From: Natrinema hispanicum
Lineage (GTDB): Archaea > Halobacteriota > Halobacteria > Halobacteriales > Natrialbaceae
Direction: 5' to 3'
DNA length: 64,000 nt
Assembly (NCBI RefSeq): GCF_900111485.1
Contig: NZ_FOIC01000012.1
Span: 33,364-97,363, forward strand
The notes under the pieces are model-generated. The model had not been told where the DNA came from, ran no database searches, and saw only the letters and a program-made list of their open reading frames with translations. How positions within the stretch are numbered: the first letter of the stretch is position 1; each line of letters opens with the position of its first letter. Below are positions 1 to 8,820 of the stretch, piece after piece. The position numbers were made by a program, and so were the translations under genes.

Positions 1-2
1 TC

Positions 3-44
3 GCGATGCTCCTCATCGTCGCAGTGCGATCGCGCCAGTACTGA
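3..44 (+). CDS. C-terminal end of an upstream gene, possibly a membrane protein (partial)
   Basis: One frame runs open from the window edge to a TGA and reads AMLLIVAVRSRQY, a hydrophobic run with a basic tail, as at the end of a membrane protein. Thirteen codons are too few to be sure; it could be chance. Confidence 0.25.
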   Translation, partial: AMLLIVAVRSRQY

Positions 45-80
45 CGGGAAGCAATAGGTGGCCTCGGGTCCGTTTCGTCG

Positions 81-545
81 TTACTCGAGATCGACGCGGA
101 ACCGACATTTGTCGGCTTCGTCGTCGACACAGGCTGTTTCGGTGACGGTCGCGTCGCCGTCGAACGCGGCGACGACTCCTTCGAGAACGCCGTGGGCCAT
201 GCCACAGTAGGTGGTGTCGCGGTGGGTCTCGTAGGTGACGACCCCGTGATCGAACTCGTGGCGGGAGGAAATCGCAGGCAGCGACACGTCATCGGTAGCG
301 GTTTCGACATCGTCGTAGACTCGCTCGAGTTCGGCGAGCAGGTCCGACGCCTCCCAGTCGGGGCTGACGTGGGCGCTGAACGTCGAGAGAAGGTCGGGTG
401 CGAGCGTGCGGCCGACGTCGCGTTCGATCGCGCGTCTGTCCTGGGTGGCCATCCCCGATAGCGTCTCGAGGATGGCGTCGATCTCGGCGTCGTCGGTTTG
501 GTCGACGACGTACTCCTTGAGGGTCTTGTGGACGAGTCCGTGCAT
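81..545 (-). CDS. H-NOX-like (haem-NO-binding fold) protein lacking the usual proximal histidine
   Basis: A 154-residue soluble protein beginning MHGLVHKTLKEYV, the characteristic opening of haem-NO-binding (HNOB/H-NOX) proteins, which sense NO or O2 and pass the signal to a partner. The distal Y-x-S/T-x-R haem-propionate motif is present as YETHR (residues 105-109). In the segment where the family has L-x-x-V-H, this protein reads LERVYDD (Tyr77), so the axial histidine seems replaced. The C-terminus (ACVDDEADKCRFRVDL) resembles the cysteine-containing end of V4R-like domains. I chose the internal ATG at 545 because the 11 residues encoded upstream do not fit the family. No signalling partner is adjacent. 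The fold is fairly sure; haem binding is uncertain. Confidence 0.65.
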   Translation of the reverse strand: MHGLVHKTLKEYVVDQTDDAEIDAILETLSGMATQDRRAIERDVGRTLAPDLLSTFSAHVSPDWEASDLLAELERVYDDVETATDDVSLPAISSRHEFDHGVVTYETHRDTTYCGMAHGVLEGVVAAFDGDATVTETACVDDEADKCRFRVDLE

Positions 546-647
546 TGATACGCTCGTGCAGATTCCGCCGCAGTTCACACAGCCGATACCGCACCGTGTG
601 AAACGCTAACCGCTAGGCCACGTGCGGGCGAGTACTTACCCGTTTAC

Positions 648-1505
648 TCACAGGTGCGATGCGATCGCCGGCGCGACCGAGACGGTGCTGACACCGCGCT
701 CGATGGTGTCGGTGCCGTAGATCGCTTCGACGCCAGCCCGCGAGAGCTTCGTGACGGCGTTGCGAGCCAGCAGCGGGTGGACGCAGGTGATAAAGACGCG
801 GCCGACCGATCGCTCCCGGAGGACGCCGACGGCTTCGCTCATCGTCGAGCCCGTCGCGATGATGTCGTCGACCACGACGACGTCGCGATCTGCCACGTCG
901 ACGTCGCTCGGTGTGATCTCGACGTCGGTGCCGGAGTGGCGCACCTTCTCGAAGTAGTCGGTCTCGCCCGCGCCGTAGGCATTTTGGACCGTCTCGGCGA
1001 GGTCGATCGCGCCCGCGTCGGGCGAGAGGAACACCGGGTCCACGAGGTCGCCGGGTAAGGGCTCGGCCAGTCGGCCCGCGGCGTCGACGGCCGTCGCCGT
1101 CGGCTCGAAGAACTCACAGACTGCCTCCTCGTGGGGATCGACCGTCAGCACCCGGTCTGCGCCGGTCGAAATCGCCCGCGCCACCGCGCGCGCGGAGATG
1201 GGATGACCCGGCTCGAACGCCTTGTCCTGCCGGCCATAGCCCATGTACGGCAGGACGGTGACGACCTCCTCGACGCCAGCCTCGCGGACGGCATCCTGCA
1301 ACTGGAGTACCTCGAGGTGGGCGTCGCTCGAGACGGTCGAGGCGACGATGACCGCCCGGTCGGGCTCTGCGTCGGCGACGCCGGGAGCGGCCGCGAGCAG
1401 TTCGCCGTCGGGGAAGCTGTCGTACTCGACGGCGGCGAGCGGTTCATCGAGCTCACGAGCGAGTGCTGCGGCGAGTGCCTGAGACGTGGATCCACTGACG
1501 ATCAT
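648..1505 (-). CDS. prs: Ribose-phosphate diphosphokinase (PRPP synthetase)
   Basis: A cytoplasmic enzyme that makes 5-phosphoribosyl diphosphate from ribose 5-phosphate and ATP, feeding nucleotide, histidine and tryptophan synthesis. It shows the family opening IVSGSTSQ.LAAALA, the conserved VDPHEE segment, and the PRPP-binding loop DDIIATGSTM. At 285 residues it is the usual length for archaeal enzymes. The start at 1505 (MIVSGS) matches family starts; the ORF extends four codons further upstream. It is monocistronic, with a lipoprotein gene on the same strand upstream. Confidence 0.95.
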   Translation of the reverse strand: MIVSGSTSQALAAALARELDEPLAAVEYDSFPDGELLAAAPGVADAEPDRAVIVASTVSSDAHLEVLQLQDAVREAGVEEVVTVLPYMGYGRQDKAFEPGHPISARAVARAISTGADRVLTVDPHEEAVCEFFEPTATAVDAAGRLAEPLPGDLVDPVFLSPDAGAIDLAETVQNAYGAGETDYFEKVRHSGTDVEITPSDVDVADRDVVVVDDIIATGSTMSEAVGVLRERSVGRVFITCVHPLLARNAVTKLSRAGVEAIYGTDTIERGVSTVSVAPAIASHL

Positions 1506-1595
1506 AGTCGGTGGCACACTCCGGGGGCTAAACCAGCTTTCGTTCTGTGTTGCGTTCGCCCCTTGCGTGTCGGCCTCGTCGGTCGGTGCGAGTAG

Positions 1596-2117
1596 CTACG
1601 CGTCAGTGTCGCCGTCGCTCGTGTCGTCGCCACTGCACGGACCGCTGCTCGTATCGCTCAGGACCGTCAGTTCCCCGTTTCGATCGACCCGGACGAAGAG
1701 GTTCAGACACGACGGCTCGTTCCAGTCGGCCGGCGTCACCTCGACCGGCTCGCCCTGATCCAGTCGCACCGTCACGCGGAACTGCCCCGGTTCGGACGGC
1801 CAATTTCGCTCGAGGGTTGCCCCGCCGCCGGCCGCGAGGTTCTCGGTCGCCCACGATTCGATCGTCCGGTCGAACTCGACGATGACGTCGACCGTGTGGG
1901 CTGTACTGTCGAGGTTGTCGACAGTGATGTCTCCGAGGAGCGTCCCGCCAGTATTGACCGTCGCGCTCCCATCGGCCCCGTCGTTGCCAGCGGATTCGTT
2001 ATCTTCGCTCCCATCGGTTCCATCCGTTTCGTCGCCGCTGCCCGTACAGCCGGCGACAGCACCGGTACAGACGGTGCCGGTCGCAGCTAGCAGCCGTCGT
2101 CGTGAGAGATCGCTCAT
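1596..2117 (-). CDS. Tat-exported lipoprotein of unknown function
   Basis: 173 residues. The N-terminus has the twin-arginine motif SRRRLLAATG, a short hydrophobic stretch and the lipobox AVAGC, so the protein should be exported folded and lipid-anchored. A Ser/Gly/Asp/Glu-rich spacer (about residues 27-55) is followed by a compact domain (TLLGDITVDNLDSTAHTVDV...) that looks like an immunoglobulin-like beta-sandwich, common in haloarchaeal surface lipoproteins. No catalytic motif is visible. Transport and anchoring are well supported; the role is unknown. Confidence 0.8.
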   Translation of the reverse strand: MSDLSRRRLLAATGTVCTGAVAGCTGSGDETDGTDGSEDNESAGNDGADGSATVNTGGTLLGDITVDNLDSTAHTVDVIVEFDRTIESWATENLAAGGGATLERNWPSEPGQFRVTVRLDQGEPVEVTPADWNEPSCLNLFVRVDRNGELTVLSDTSSGPCSGDDTSDGDTDA

Positions 2118-2236
2118 TTATTGACGGCTGTCATTCAGCATCGTTAACTCTTGTATACTCCGTCTCCGCTCTCTCTGGGAATGCGACGCTCGCGTGTTGG
2201 TCGCCGGTACCGCTGCGAGAACCAACTGTGGTGGGT

Positions 2237-3112
2237 CTACTGCCGCTCCGGTCGCACAGCAAGCCCCGACACGTCCCTGACGCCCAACGCTCGCGTCCGC
2301 CACTCCCCGTCGCTCCACGCGAGGAACGTCCCCTCGTCCGTGACGGCGTAGGTCGTCTCGCCGTAGCCGACGCCGACGATCTGTTCGCTCGAGCCGTCGA
2401 TCGCGTGCCACTCGTCGGCAACGAACTCGTAGACGCCGTCTGCGGCGACCGCGTGGGCGCGGACGAGCTCGCCCCGCTCCGAGCGCGGATCCGCGGCGAC
2501 GGTCTCGAACGCGCACTCGAGCACGGTCATCCAGCCGTTGCCGAGTTTGTAGAGGCCGTCTGCGGTGGCCGCGAGTGGCACACCGGCAGCCGAGACGTCA
2601 CGCACGCCCGACAACCCGGCGTGTGCGAGGCCATCGTCGCCGACCCGATAGACGCCGTCGGCCGTGCCGACGAGATCTTCGTCGATCGCTCGCACCGCCG
2701 TCTCGAGGTCGTCCGAAAGCGTCGTCCACTCGTCGGTCCCGGCTGTGCGACGCGCGACGCGACCGTCCGGCCCGGCTGCGAGCACGTCGTCGCCATCGAA
2801 GCCGACGGCGACCGCCGGGCCGAAGCCAGTCTCGACGAACGACTCGTCGTCGGCCACGACCGGCGCGTCACCCTCGCGGTCGGACGTGGATTCCGCCTCG
2901 AGTGCGAGGACGCGAACGTCCTCGGCCGTCGCGACGGCGATAGCGTCGGGGCTCGCTGCGACGTCTCGAGCACCACAGCGTTCACAGAGGCCGAATTCGC
3001 CGACGGTGTCGCCGGCGACCCGGACGCGAACGACGCCCATCGCGCTTGCGACGTAGGCCGTAACCGCCCCTTGCCGATCGCCGTAGACGCGTTTTTCCTC
3101 GATCGATTGCAT
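2237..3112 (-). CDS. Beta-propeller-like protein (HVO_0234-type family)
   Basis: 291 residues, acidic and without signal peptide or membrane segment. Short repeats such as AVATAEDVRVLALE, DGRVARRTAGTDEW, LVGTADGVYRVGDD, LAATADGLYKLGNG and HAVAADGVYEFVAD recur every 40-45 residues, the spacing of propeller blades. I recognise it as the conserved haloarchaeal family typified by HVO_0234; no biochemical role is known to me. It stands alone, divergent from glmM. Confidence 0.7.
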   Translation of the reverse strand: MQSIEEKRVYGDRQGAVTAYVASAMGVVRVRVAGDTVGEFGLCERCGARDVAASPDAIAVATAEDVRVLALEAESTSDREGDAPVVADDESFVETGFGPAVAVGFDGDDVLAAGPDGRVARRTAGTDEWTTLSDDLETAVRAIDEDLVGTADGVYRVGDDGLAHAGLSGVRDVSAAGVPLAATADGLYKLGNGWMTVLECAFETVAADPRSERGELVRAHAVAADGVYEFVADEWHAIDGSSEQIVGVGYGETTYAVTDEGTFLAWSDGEWRTRALGVRDVSGLAVRPERQ

Positions 3113-3196
3113 ACAGGAACGTGACAGGGATGGCCCGAAAACGTTCCGCCCTCATCTGGACGACTATCAGTTCGCGCCGACACACCCCAATCCGCC

Positions 3197-3232
3197 ATGT
3201 GGGTACGCCGGGAGCCAGTGACAGCAGCCCGT
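3197..3232 (+). repeat. 36-base imperfect repeat, copy A (upstream of glmM)
   Basis: This intergenic stretch aligns without gaps to 17662-17697; shared blocks include TGTGGGT, CGCC, CAGTGA and CCGT, roughly three quarters of positions. Both copies lie on the + strand 60-95 bases before a gene start. Both read MWVR or VWVR-like peptides in one frame, so they could be remnants of the same coding or mobile sequence. Significance is unclear. Confidence 0.35.
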
Positions 3233-3291
3233 CTCAGCCTTCGGATCGAGTTGCGGAATCCCTTTGGGGAGTCCGCCCGGACTAGCGCGTG

Positions 3292-4668
3292 ATGCAAGTC
3301 TTCGGATCGAGTGGGACGCGGGGCGTCGCCAACGAAGAGCTGACGCCCGCGTTCGTCCTACGCGTCGCGAAAGCGGCGGGGACGACCTGGGGTGACGGCC
3401 ACGGTGGGGACCGAGTCGCGATCGCTCGAGATACCCGCTATACGGGGCGCATGCTGGCCGATGCGGCCGCCAGCGGGCTCGCGAGTACGGGTGCCGACGT
3501 CGACCGTCTCGGGGTCGTCCCCACGCCGGGGGCACAGGCCTACGCCGAACGCGAAGGGGTGCCGGTCGTGGTCATCACAGCCTCGCACAACCCACCCCAG
3601 TACAACGGCGTCAAACTCGTCGGGCCCGACGGTGTCGAACTCTCAGTCGCCGCACTCGAGGAGATCGAAGAAACCCTGCTCGCCGAATCGTTTTCCGTCG
3701 CCTCGTGGGACGAGACGGGGCGCGTTCGCGAGATCGACGGTGTCGGCCGGGCATATGTCGACGAACTCCTCGCAGCGACCGACCGGAAGACGATCGCCGA
3801 CGCCGACCTCACCGTTGCACTCGATCCGGGCCACGGTGCGGGTTCATTGACGAGTCCCGAATTCTTCCGGAAACTGGGCTGTCGCGTCGTCACCGTCAAC
3901 AGCCAGCCGGACGGCCACTTCCCCGGCCGCGACCCAGAGCCCGTCCCCGACAACCTCACCGATCTCGGCCGACTCGTCCGCGCGACCGACGCCGATGTCG
4001 GCGTTGCCCACGACGGTGACGCCGACCGGGCGATCTTCTTCGACGAAGCCGGCGAGTACGTCGAGGGTGACGCCACCCTCGCCGCGCTCGCGGCTGCCGA
4101 ACTCGAGGCCGGCGACACGGCCGTCTCGGCGGTCAACGTCTCCCAGCGCCTCGTCGACGTCGTCAACGACGTCGGGGCCGATCTCGAGCTCACCCCGATC
4201 GGCTCGACGAACATCATCACCCGCATTCAGGAACTCACGGCAAACGACAGCCACGTGCCGATCGCCGGCGAGGGCAACGGCGGGATCTTCTTCCCCGACT
4301 ACCGGCTCTCGCGAGATGGGGCCTACACGGCCGCGCGCTTTCTCGAGTTAGTCGCCGAGAAGCCGGTCAGCGAGCTCGTCGCGCCCTACGACGGCTACGT
4401 CAACGTCCGACACAACGTCGAATACGAGTCGACAGCCGAACGCGACACGATGCTCGATGCGGCGGCCAACCAGGCCCAGGCTGCCGACGCCGACCTCAAC
4501 ACCCGCGACGGCTACCGACTGGATTACGGTGACGCGTGGGTGCTCGCCCGTCCCTCCGGCACCGAACCGCTCGTCCGGATCTACGCCGAAGCCCGTGATG
4601 GAAATCGCGCCGAAGCTCTCGCCAGCGATATATACGAGGCGCTGGCCGCTGCGAAAGCCGACGCGTAA
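3292..4668 (+). CDS. glmM: Phosphoglucosamine mutase / phosphohexomutase
   Basis: A 458-residue alpha-D-phosphohexomutase that interconverts glucosamine 6-phosphate and 1-phosphate (or related hexose phosphates) for UDP-GlcNAc and glycan synthesis. It starts MQVFGSSGTRG, the archaeal GlmM opening. The phosphoserine loop is TASHNPPQYNG, the metal-binding loop is DGDADR, the sugar-binding loop contains GEGNGG, and the phosphate-binding loop near the C-terminus is RPSGTEPLVRIYAE. A GTG lies one codon upstream at 3289; the ATG at 3292 fits the family better. Substrate preference among hexose phosphates cannot be decided from sequence. Confidence 0.92.
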   Translation: MQVFGSSGTRGVANEELTPAFVLRVAKAAGTTWGDGHGGDRVAIARDTRYTGRMLADAAASGLASTGADVDRLGVVPTPGAQAYAEREGVPVVVITASHNPPQYNGVKLVGPDGVELSVAALEEIEETLLAESFSVASWDETGRVREIDGVGRAYVDELLAATDRKTIADADLTVALDPGHGAGSLTSPEFFRKLGCRVVTVNSQPDGHFPGRDPEPVPDNLTDLGRLVRATDADVGVAHDGDADRAIFFDEAGEYVEGDATLAALAAAELEAGDTAVSAVNVSQRLVDVVNDVGADLELTPIGSTNIITRIQELTANDSHVPIAGEGNGGIFFPDYRLSRDGAYTAARFLELVAEKPVSELVAPYDGYVNVRHNVEYESTAERDTMLDAAANQAQAADADLNTRDGYRLDYGDAWVLARPSGTEPLVRIYAEARDGNRAEALASDIYEALAAAKADA

Positions 4669-4710
4669 CGCCGGGTTCCGTTGCTCGAGTCCGTGCGGTC
4701 GACACCCTGA

Positions 4711-6210
4711 TCACGACGAGGCCCACTCCCGAAGCTCGCCGTCGACGACGACTTCGTCCCCAACGTCGTCGAACGTGACGCCGCCGTAGGCGACGCGACT
4801 GTCAGGGCCGACATAGAGCCCCACAGTACCACAGTCGGCCGCTCGAGCAGTGGTAAGCGTTGCGTCGACGTTCTCCCTGAATCGGAACGATTGATGGTCT
4901 GCGCCCGTCGCGGTTACGGTGCTCAATTTCAGGTCGGCCATATCGTCGAAGATAATCGCGTTCGTAAACGGGCCGTCGACGGTGACGTTTGCTATCGCAG
5001 CGCCGTCGAATCCGGCCGCGTACAGCCCCGAGCCGCTGGCGATGTCGCTGTCGGTGGTTCTAATCGTGACGTTGTTGATCGTCAACCCCTGACGGCCGTC
5101 CTCGATTTCTCCTAGCGTGATCCCTCGTGCGTTCTCGAGACACGAGACGCGGTCGATCGTCAGATCCACGATCTGCTCGTCCGGATCGGCTCTGATCGCC
5201 GTATACTCACAGCCGGTGATCTGGCCGTCCGTGATGGTGAGCGATTCGTTCGTCCCGCGGTGAAGGTGGATGCCGTAGTCGGGGTCGTTCGATGGGGCGA
5301 TCTCGAAGTTCGTGAGGGTGCAGTCTCTGGTCGGCGTCCCGTCGTCCGCGACGAGCGCGTCGGTGCTGCCGTCCCAGACGCTGTTCCAGCTCGTATCCGG
5401 CTGTTGACTGTCGAACTGCACTGGCGCATCTGACTCACCCTCGCCGCCGCGGGTCGCCCAGTAGCCGTCGATGACGACGTTTTTCGACGACACGACGTCG
5501 ATGTGGTGGTAGTAGATGCGGTCGCCGTAGATCCGCTCCAGCCGGACGTTTGCCGCGTGGGCAGGCATGATGCCCGTCGACTCCGGCGAATCGATTCGGA
5601 CGTTGCAAACGCCCCAGTTCGACGCGCCGTCGTATCCCGGCTCGTCGTAGCCCATATTCGAGAGCAGTGCCCGCCCGTTCTCACCGTCGGGACGGATCCC
5701 GACGAGGACGGTCGAACGGCCCGCACCGAGCACGATCGTGTCGTCGCCGATCAGTGGCGTCCGCTCGAGGAGATAGCGCCCGGGCGGGAAGTACACGATC
5801 CCGCCACCGGCGTCGGCGACGTCCTCGAGGAGGTCGTGGACTGCCTGACCGACGGCGGTCTCCCCGTCGCCTTCGATGCCGTGGGCCTCGACGTTCCACA
5901 CGGGGGTCTCTTCGGTGCGAGCGTGGGCGAACTGGGCTGCCTCGAAGTGGCTCGTTCCCGGTACCGGCTGCTCGTCGCTTCCGCGGCCGCTGAAATACAC
6001 CCAGTCGTCGCTCGCGGCGTCCCAGCGCCAGGTAATTCCTTGATCGGTCGCGTGGTACAGTTCGTCGTCGTACTCGCCAGTTGCCGGTCGCTCGCTGATC
6101 GGCCCGTGGACGATCGCATGCGCGTCGATCGCCTCGACTGCGTCGGTGTGGTCCCACTGTTCGCCCTGCTCGTACGTTCCCAGTCCGAGACGCGGCGTGT
6201 GATCGACCAT
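4711..6210 (-). CDS. Right-handed parallel beta-helix protein (pectate-lyase / GH28-related fold)
   Basis: 499 residues. After about 110 residues comes VYFPPGRYLLERTPLIGDDTIVLG, the classic first coil of pectate-lyase-superfamily beta-helix proteins. Repeated coils follow with asparagine/threonine ladders (NVRIDSPESTGI, NVVIDGYWATRGG, LTITDGQITGCEYTAI, LTINNVTIRTTDSDI). Such proteins usually cut or bind polysaccharide; no catalytic triad could be placed with certainty. It carries no signal of its own, but the gene two bases upstream encodes a Tat lipoprotein signal with a glycine/tyrosine spacer, so the two are probably translated together. Confidence 0.75.
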   Translation of the reverse strand: MVDHTPRLGLGTYEQGEQWDHTDAVEAIDAHAIVHGPISERPATGEYDDELYHATDQGITWRWDAASDDWVYFSGRGSDEQPVPGTSHFEAAQFAHARTEETPVWNVEAHGIEGDGETAVGQAVHDLLEDVADAGGGIVYFPPGRYLLERTPLIGDDTIVLGAGRSTVLVGIRPDGENGRALLSNMGYDEPGYDGASNWGVCNVRIDSPESTGIMPAHAANVRLERIYGDRIYYHHIDVVSSKNVVIDGYWATRGGEGESDAPVQFDSQQPDTSWNSVWDGSTDALVADDGTPTRDCTLTNFEIAPSNDPDYGIHLHRGTNESLTITDGQITGCEYTAIRADPDEQIVDLTIDRVSCLENARGITLGEIEDGRQGLTINNVTIRTTDSDIASGSGLYAAGFDGAAIANVTVDGPFTNAIIFDDMADLKLSTVTATGADHQSFRFRENVDATLTTARAADCGTVGLYVGPDSRVAYGGVTFDDVGDEVVVDGELREWASS

Positions 6211-6212
6211 GG

Positions 6213-6356
6213 TTACTCACTCCCGTATGCGTCTCCGTACGTCGTTCCGTACCCGGAACCGGATTCGACGGCCGCACTGTTCGCACAGCCTGCAAGCGTG
6301 AGCATTCCCGACGTTGCGATGAGGACGTCCCGTCGTCCCGGTCCTGAATCGTTCAT
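6213..6356 (-). CDS. Very small Tat lipoprotein (47 aa) upstream of the beta-helix gene
   Basis: A 47-codon ORF shorter than usual annotation cut-offs. It encodes GRRDVLIATSGMLTLAGC, a twin-arginine signal with a perfect lipobox, then a spacer ending GYGTTYGDAYGSE. The stop codon is separated from the ATG of the beta-helix gene by two bases (TAA CC ATG), so translation is probably coupled. GYG/YG-rich spacers are common just after the signal of secreted haloarchaeal carbohydrate-active proteins, which suggests this was once the N-terminus of that protein or now serves as a detached anchor. It is in a different frame from the downstream gene, which itself has a TGA just upstream of its ATG. 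Confidence 0.65.
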   Translation of the reverse strand: MNDSGPGRRDVLIATSGMLTLAGCANSAAVESGSGYGTTYGDAYGSE

Positions 6357-6408
6357 GCTCTCTGACTCGTCTTCCGCCGTATAAACTACCTGTTAGGCGG
6401 CCGACTGC

Positions 6409-7080
6409 TTAGTTGGTGTCCGCGAGTTGTCCGTCGATCGCGGCGCTGACGGTATCCCACGCATAATTCTCGAGGAGTTCGCCATCGACGAAGACTGCTG
6501 GCGTTCCGGGCACGCCGCGGTCGTCTCCCGTCTGTTTGTCTGCCTCGACGACCTCGCGGTACGCCTCTTCTTTGGCCGCTGTGGCGACCGTACAGCCGTC
6601 GACGCCGTTGTCGTCGGCGACCTCGCGGATGAACTGGTAGCCGTCCTCGATGAGCCGGGATTGCTGCTCGTAGATCCCCTTGGCAAAGGAAAAGAACGTC
6701 TCGGCGTCGGTCCGATCCTGTACTGCGCGGGCGGCCGAGGCAGCACGCCACGACCAGTTTTCATCGACGGGGATCGGATAGTCGAAATAGCGATAGCGGA
6801 TCTCACCGGGCTCGATGTAGGTCGATTCGATCTGTGGATAGACGTCATTAGTGAACGTCGCACAGTGTCCACAGGCGAAGTCCTCGAAGACGTCGACGGT
6901 GACGGAGGCGTCTTCCGGACCCAGTGCGGGACGGGGCAGCGAATTGACCGTCTCGACTTCTGTGCCGTCGCAGTCGCTGGGAAACGAGCCGCCGCCGGAA
7001 CCGCCGAGACAGCCGGCCGTCGTCGACAGCGCGATCGTTCCACCGAGTGCAGCGAGGGTTGACCGCCGCGTCGTTCGCAT
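6409..7080 (-). CDS. DsbA-like thiol-disulfide oxidoreductase lipoprotein
   Basis: 223 residues. The signal is MRTTRRSTLAALGGTI...TAGC, a twin-arginine lipoprotein type. The mature part is a thioredoxin-fold DsbA domain with active site FACGHC (around residue 71), the cis-proline segment RGVPGTPAVFVDGE, and the inserted helical domain in between. It should act outside the membrane on cysteines of exported proteins. It sits alone between the beta-helix protein and a coiled-coil gene. Whether it oxidises, reduces or isomerises disulfides cannot be told. Confidence 0.88.
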   Translation of the reverse strand: MRTTRRSTLAALGGTIALSTTAGCLGGSGGGSFPSDCDGTEVETVNSLPRPALGPEDASVTVDVFEDFACGHCATFTNDVYPQIESTYIEPGEIRYRYFDYPIPVDENWSWRAASAARAVQDRTDAETFFSFAKGIYEQQSRLIEDGYQFIREVADDNGVDGCTVATAAKEEAYREVVEADKQTGDDRGVPGTPAVFVDGELLENYAWDTVSAAIDGQLADTN

Positions 7081-7176
7081 AGTCGTGCGAACGGCCCAGT
7101 GTCATATATACGGTGCCGTTTGCGGGCGCGGTTCCACGGGGGTATCCCCTGTCCAGTCGCGCCTGCCGGGTCGCCC

Positions 7177-8355
7177 TCACACTGGATCGTCGACGGCCAG
7201 TGCATCCTCGAGTCGCTCCTGTTCGGCCTGCAGCGTCTCGAGTTCGTCGGCGACGCGGCCGTCGGCCAGCCGCTCGCGTTCGGCGGGCGAGAGCTGATCG
7301 ACGGCCCGGGCTGCGGTCTGCAGACGGTCGTAGTCGGGATCGGTCGCGAGCAGCCGCACCTCACGTAAAGCTGCGACGACGTCCTCGTCGGCGATTCGCG
7401 CGACGAACGGCTGATACTCTCGCGTCCGGGCTTGCAGGGCACCCGCAGGCTCGGGCGGCCAGTCGATCGTCAGCGGTTCGGCGTTGATCCCTTCGAGATA
7501 CGTCTGCTGGGTCGCGACGTTGCGTTTGAGTTCGTCAGCGCTCTCGACGTAATGCGAGAGCTTCGAGCGTGAGTAGTCGGCGTACTCGAGCAACTCGGGA
7601 ATCGTATATTCGCCGGCCGGATTCTCGCGGACGTACGCCGCCAGGTCGTCGGGTGGGCGCTCGTAGCTCACGAACGGGTACCACCGGCTTCGCTCGAGCA
7701 GGGCGAACACCTCGCGAGCGCTGGTCTCGAGGCGATACGCTCGAAATGCCTCGCGGATCGCCTCGTTGTAGCGTTCGATCGGCTCGCGGAGTCGCTCGAC
7801 CGGGGCGTCGAGATCCGCGTCCGCGAGTTCGAGCAGCCGCTCGCGTGTGTCGATCTCGTCATCGATCGTCCGCAGTCGTTTGCTCGCGGCTTTGCGGGCC
7901 TCCACCAGTGCTTCGCGGGCAGCCTCGCGTTCGTCGAGCATGTCTGCGTATTTTGCTGCCGGTTCGAGGGCGTCGCGAGCCCGCTCGAAATCGGCTTCGC
8001 TCAGCCGGCGTTTGTCGATCGCCTCGAGGGCGTCCTCGAAGGACTCGTATTCGGGGAGGTCTTCGTCGAGTCCGGAGACCAGCCCGTCGAACTTGCCCTC
8101 GAGTTCGATGTATGCCTGAAAATTCTCCTTGCCGGTCCCGGTCGCGCGGTCGACGTAGTCCTCTAACAGGTCGGTCGCGGTCCGATACGCGGTGGCGACC
8201 GTCTCGACGGTGTCCGCGTCGTGATCTGCAATCTGCGCGTTGATCGTCTCGAGGCGGTCGCGGGCGTCCTCGAGGGCCTCGAGCGGTGTCGGGTCGTCGT
8301 CGCGACTGTCGGCGGCATCGGAGCGGGCGTCAGAGGGCGGGACGCGCTCGCTCAT
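7177..8355 (-). CDS. Haloarchaeal coiled-coil protein next to hisI (DUF7118-like)
   Basis: 392 residues, highly charged and without membrane segments. Two long helical stretches (about residues 25-60 and 100-190, e.g. LDEREAAREALVEARKAASKRL) and a C-terminal one (LQAEQERLEDAL) are coiled-coil-like. The centre (WYPFVSYERPPDDLAAYVRE ... SKLSHYVESADELKRNV) reads like a helix-turn-helix-type helical bundle. It starts four bases after hisI ends, so the two are co-transcribed, but nothing links it to histidine synthesis. The DUF7118 assignment is from memory. Confidence 0.65.
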   Translation of the reverse strand: MSERVPPSDARSDAADSRDDDPTPLEALEDARDRLETINAQIADHDADTVETVATAYRTATDLLEDYVDRATGTGKENFQAYIELEGKFDGLVSGLDEDLPEYESFEDALEAIDKRRLSEADFERARDALEPAAKYADMLDEREAAREALVEARKAASKRLRTIDDEIDTRERLLELADADLDAPVERLREPIERYNEAIREAFRAYRLETSAREVFALLERSRWYPFVSYERPPDDLAAYVRENPAGEYTIPELLEYADYSRSKLSHYVESADELKRNVATQQTYLEGINAEPLTIDWPPEPAGALQARTREYQPFVARIADEDVVAALREVRLLATDPDYDRLQTAARAVDQLSPAERERLADGRVADELETLQAEQERLEDALAVDDPV

Positions 8356-8358
8356 CGG

Positions 8359-8727
8359 TTACTCGTAGACGGTGTCCGGGTCGAACACTTGCTCGCCGAC
8401 GTTCTCTCCCTCGATCGTTCGGTAGAAACACGACCGGTGGCCGGTGTGACACGCCCCGCCTTCCTGGTCGACCAGATAGAGCAGGGTGTCGGCGTCACAG
8501 TCGACGCGAATCTCCTGAACGGCTTGGACGTGGCCGCTCGTCGCCCCTTTCTCCCACAGCTCGTCGCGGCTTCGCGAGTAGTAGTGAGCGCGACCGGTCT
8601 CGCGAGTTCGCTCGAGCGCTTCTGGCGAGACGTAGGCAAGCATCAGTACCTCGCCGGTGTCGGCGTCCTGTGCCACGGCGGGGACGAGGCCGTCCTCACC
8701 GAAGTCGACTGCAACGTCGTCGTCCAT
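8359..8727 (-). CDS. hisI: Phosphoribosyl-AMP cyclohydrolase
   Basis: 122 residues catalysing the third step of histidine synthesis, opening the adenine ring of PR-AMP. Family signatures are present: [22 protein letters not shown] near the N-terminus, DCDADTLLY with the metal-binding aspartates, and the zinc cysteines of [14 protein letters not shown]. It is the single-domain form; hisE is not fused and other his genes are not in the window. Co-transcribed with the downstream coiled-coil gene. Confidence 0.95.
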   Translation of the reverse strand: MDDDVAVDFGEDGLVPAVAQDADTGEVLMLAYVSPEALERTRETGRAHYYSRSRDELWEKGATSGHVQAVQEIRVDCDADTLLYLVDQEGGACHTGHRSCFYRTIEGENVGEQVFDPDTVYE

Positions 8728-8820
8728 ACTCGAGACGTTGGTCGTCCGAGCGATAGGTCTTTTGCCGCCGGGAGCGCGAGCGGCGAAAAATAGCGCGTGC
8801 GTCGCGTTCGTCGTCCGTCG

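Noticed and set aside
2102..3124. 340-codon + strand ORF opposite the beta-propeller gene
   Set aside because: Composition is arginine/valine-rich without family similarity; it mirrors the real gene.
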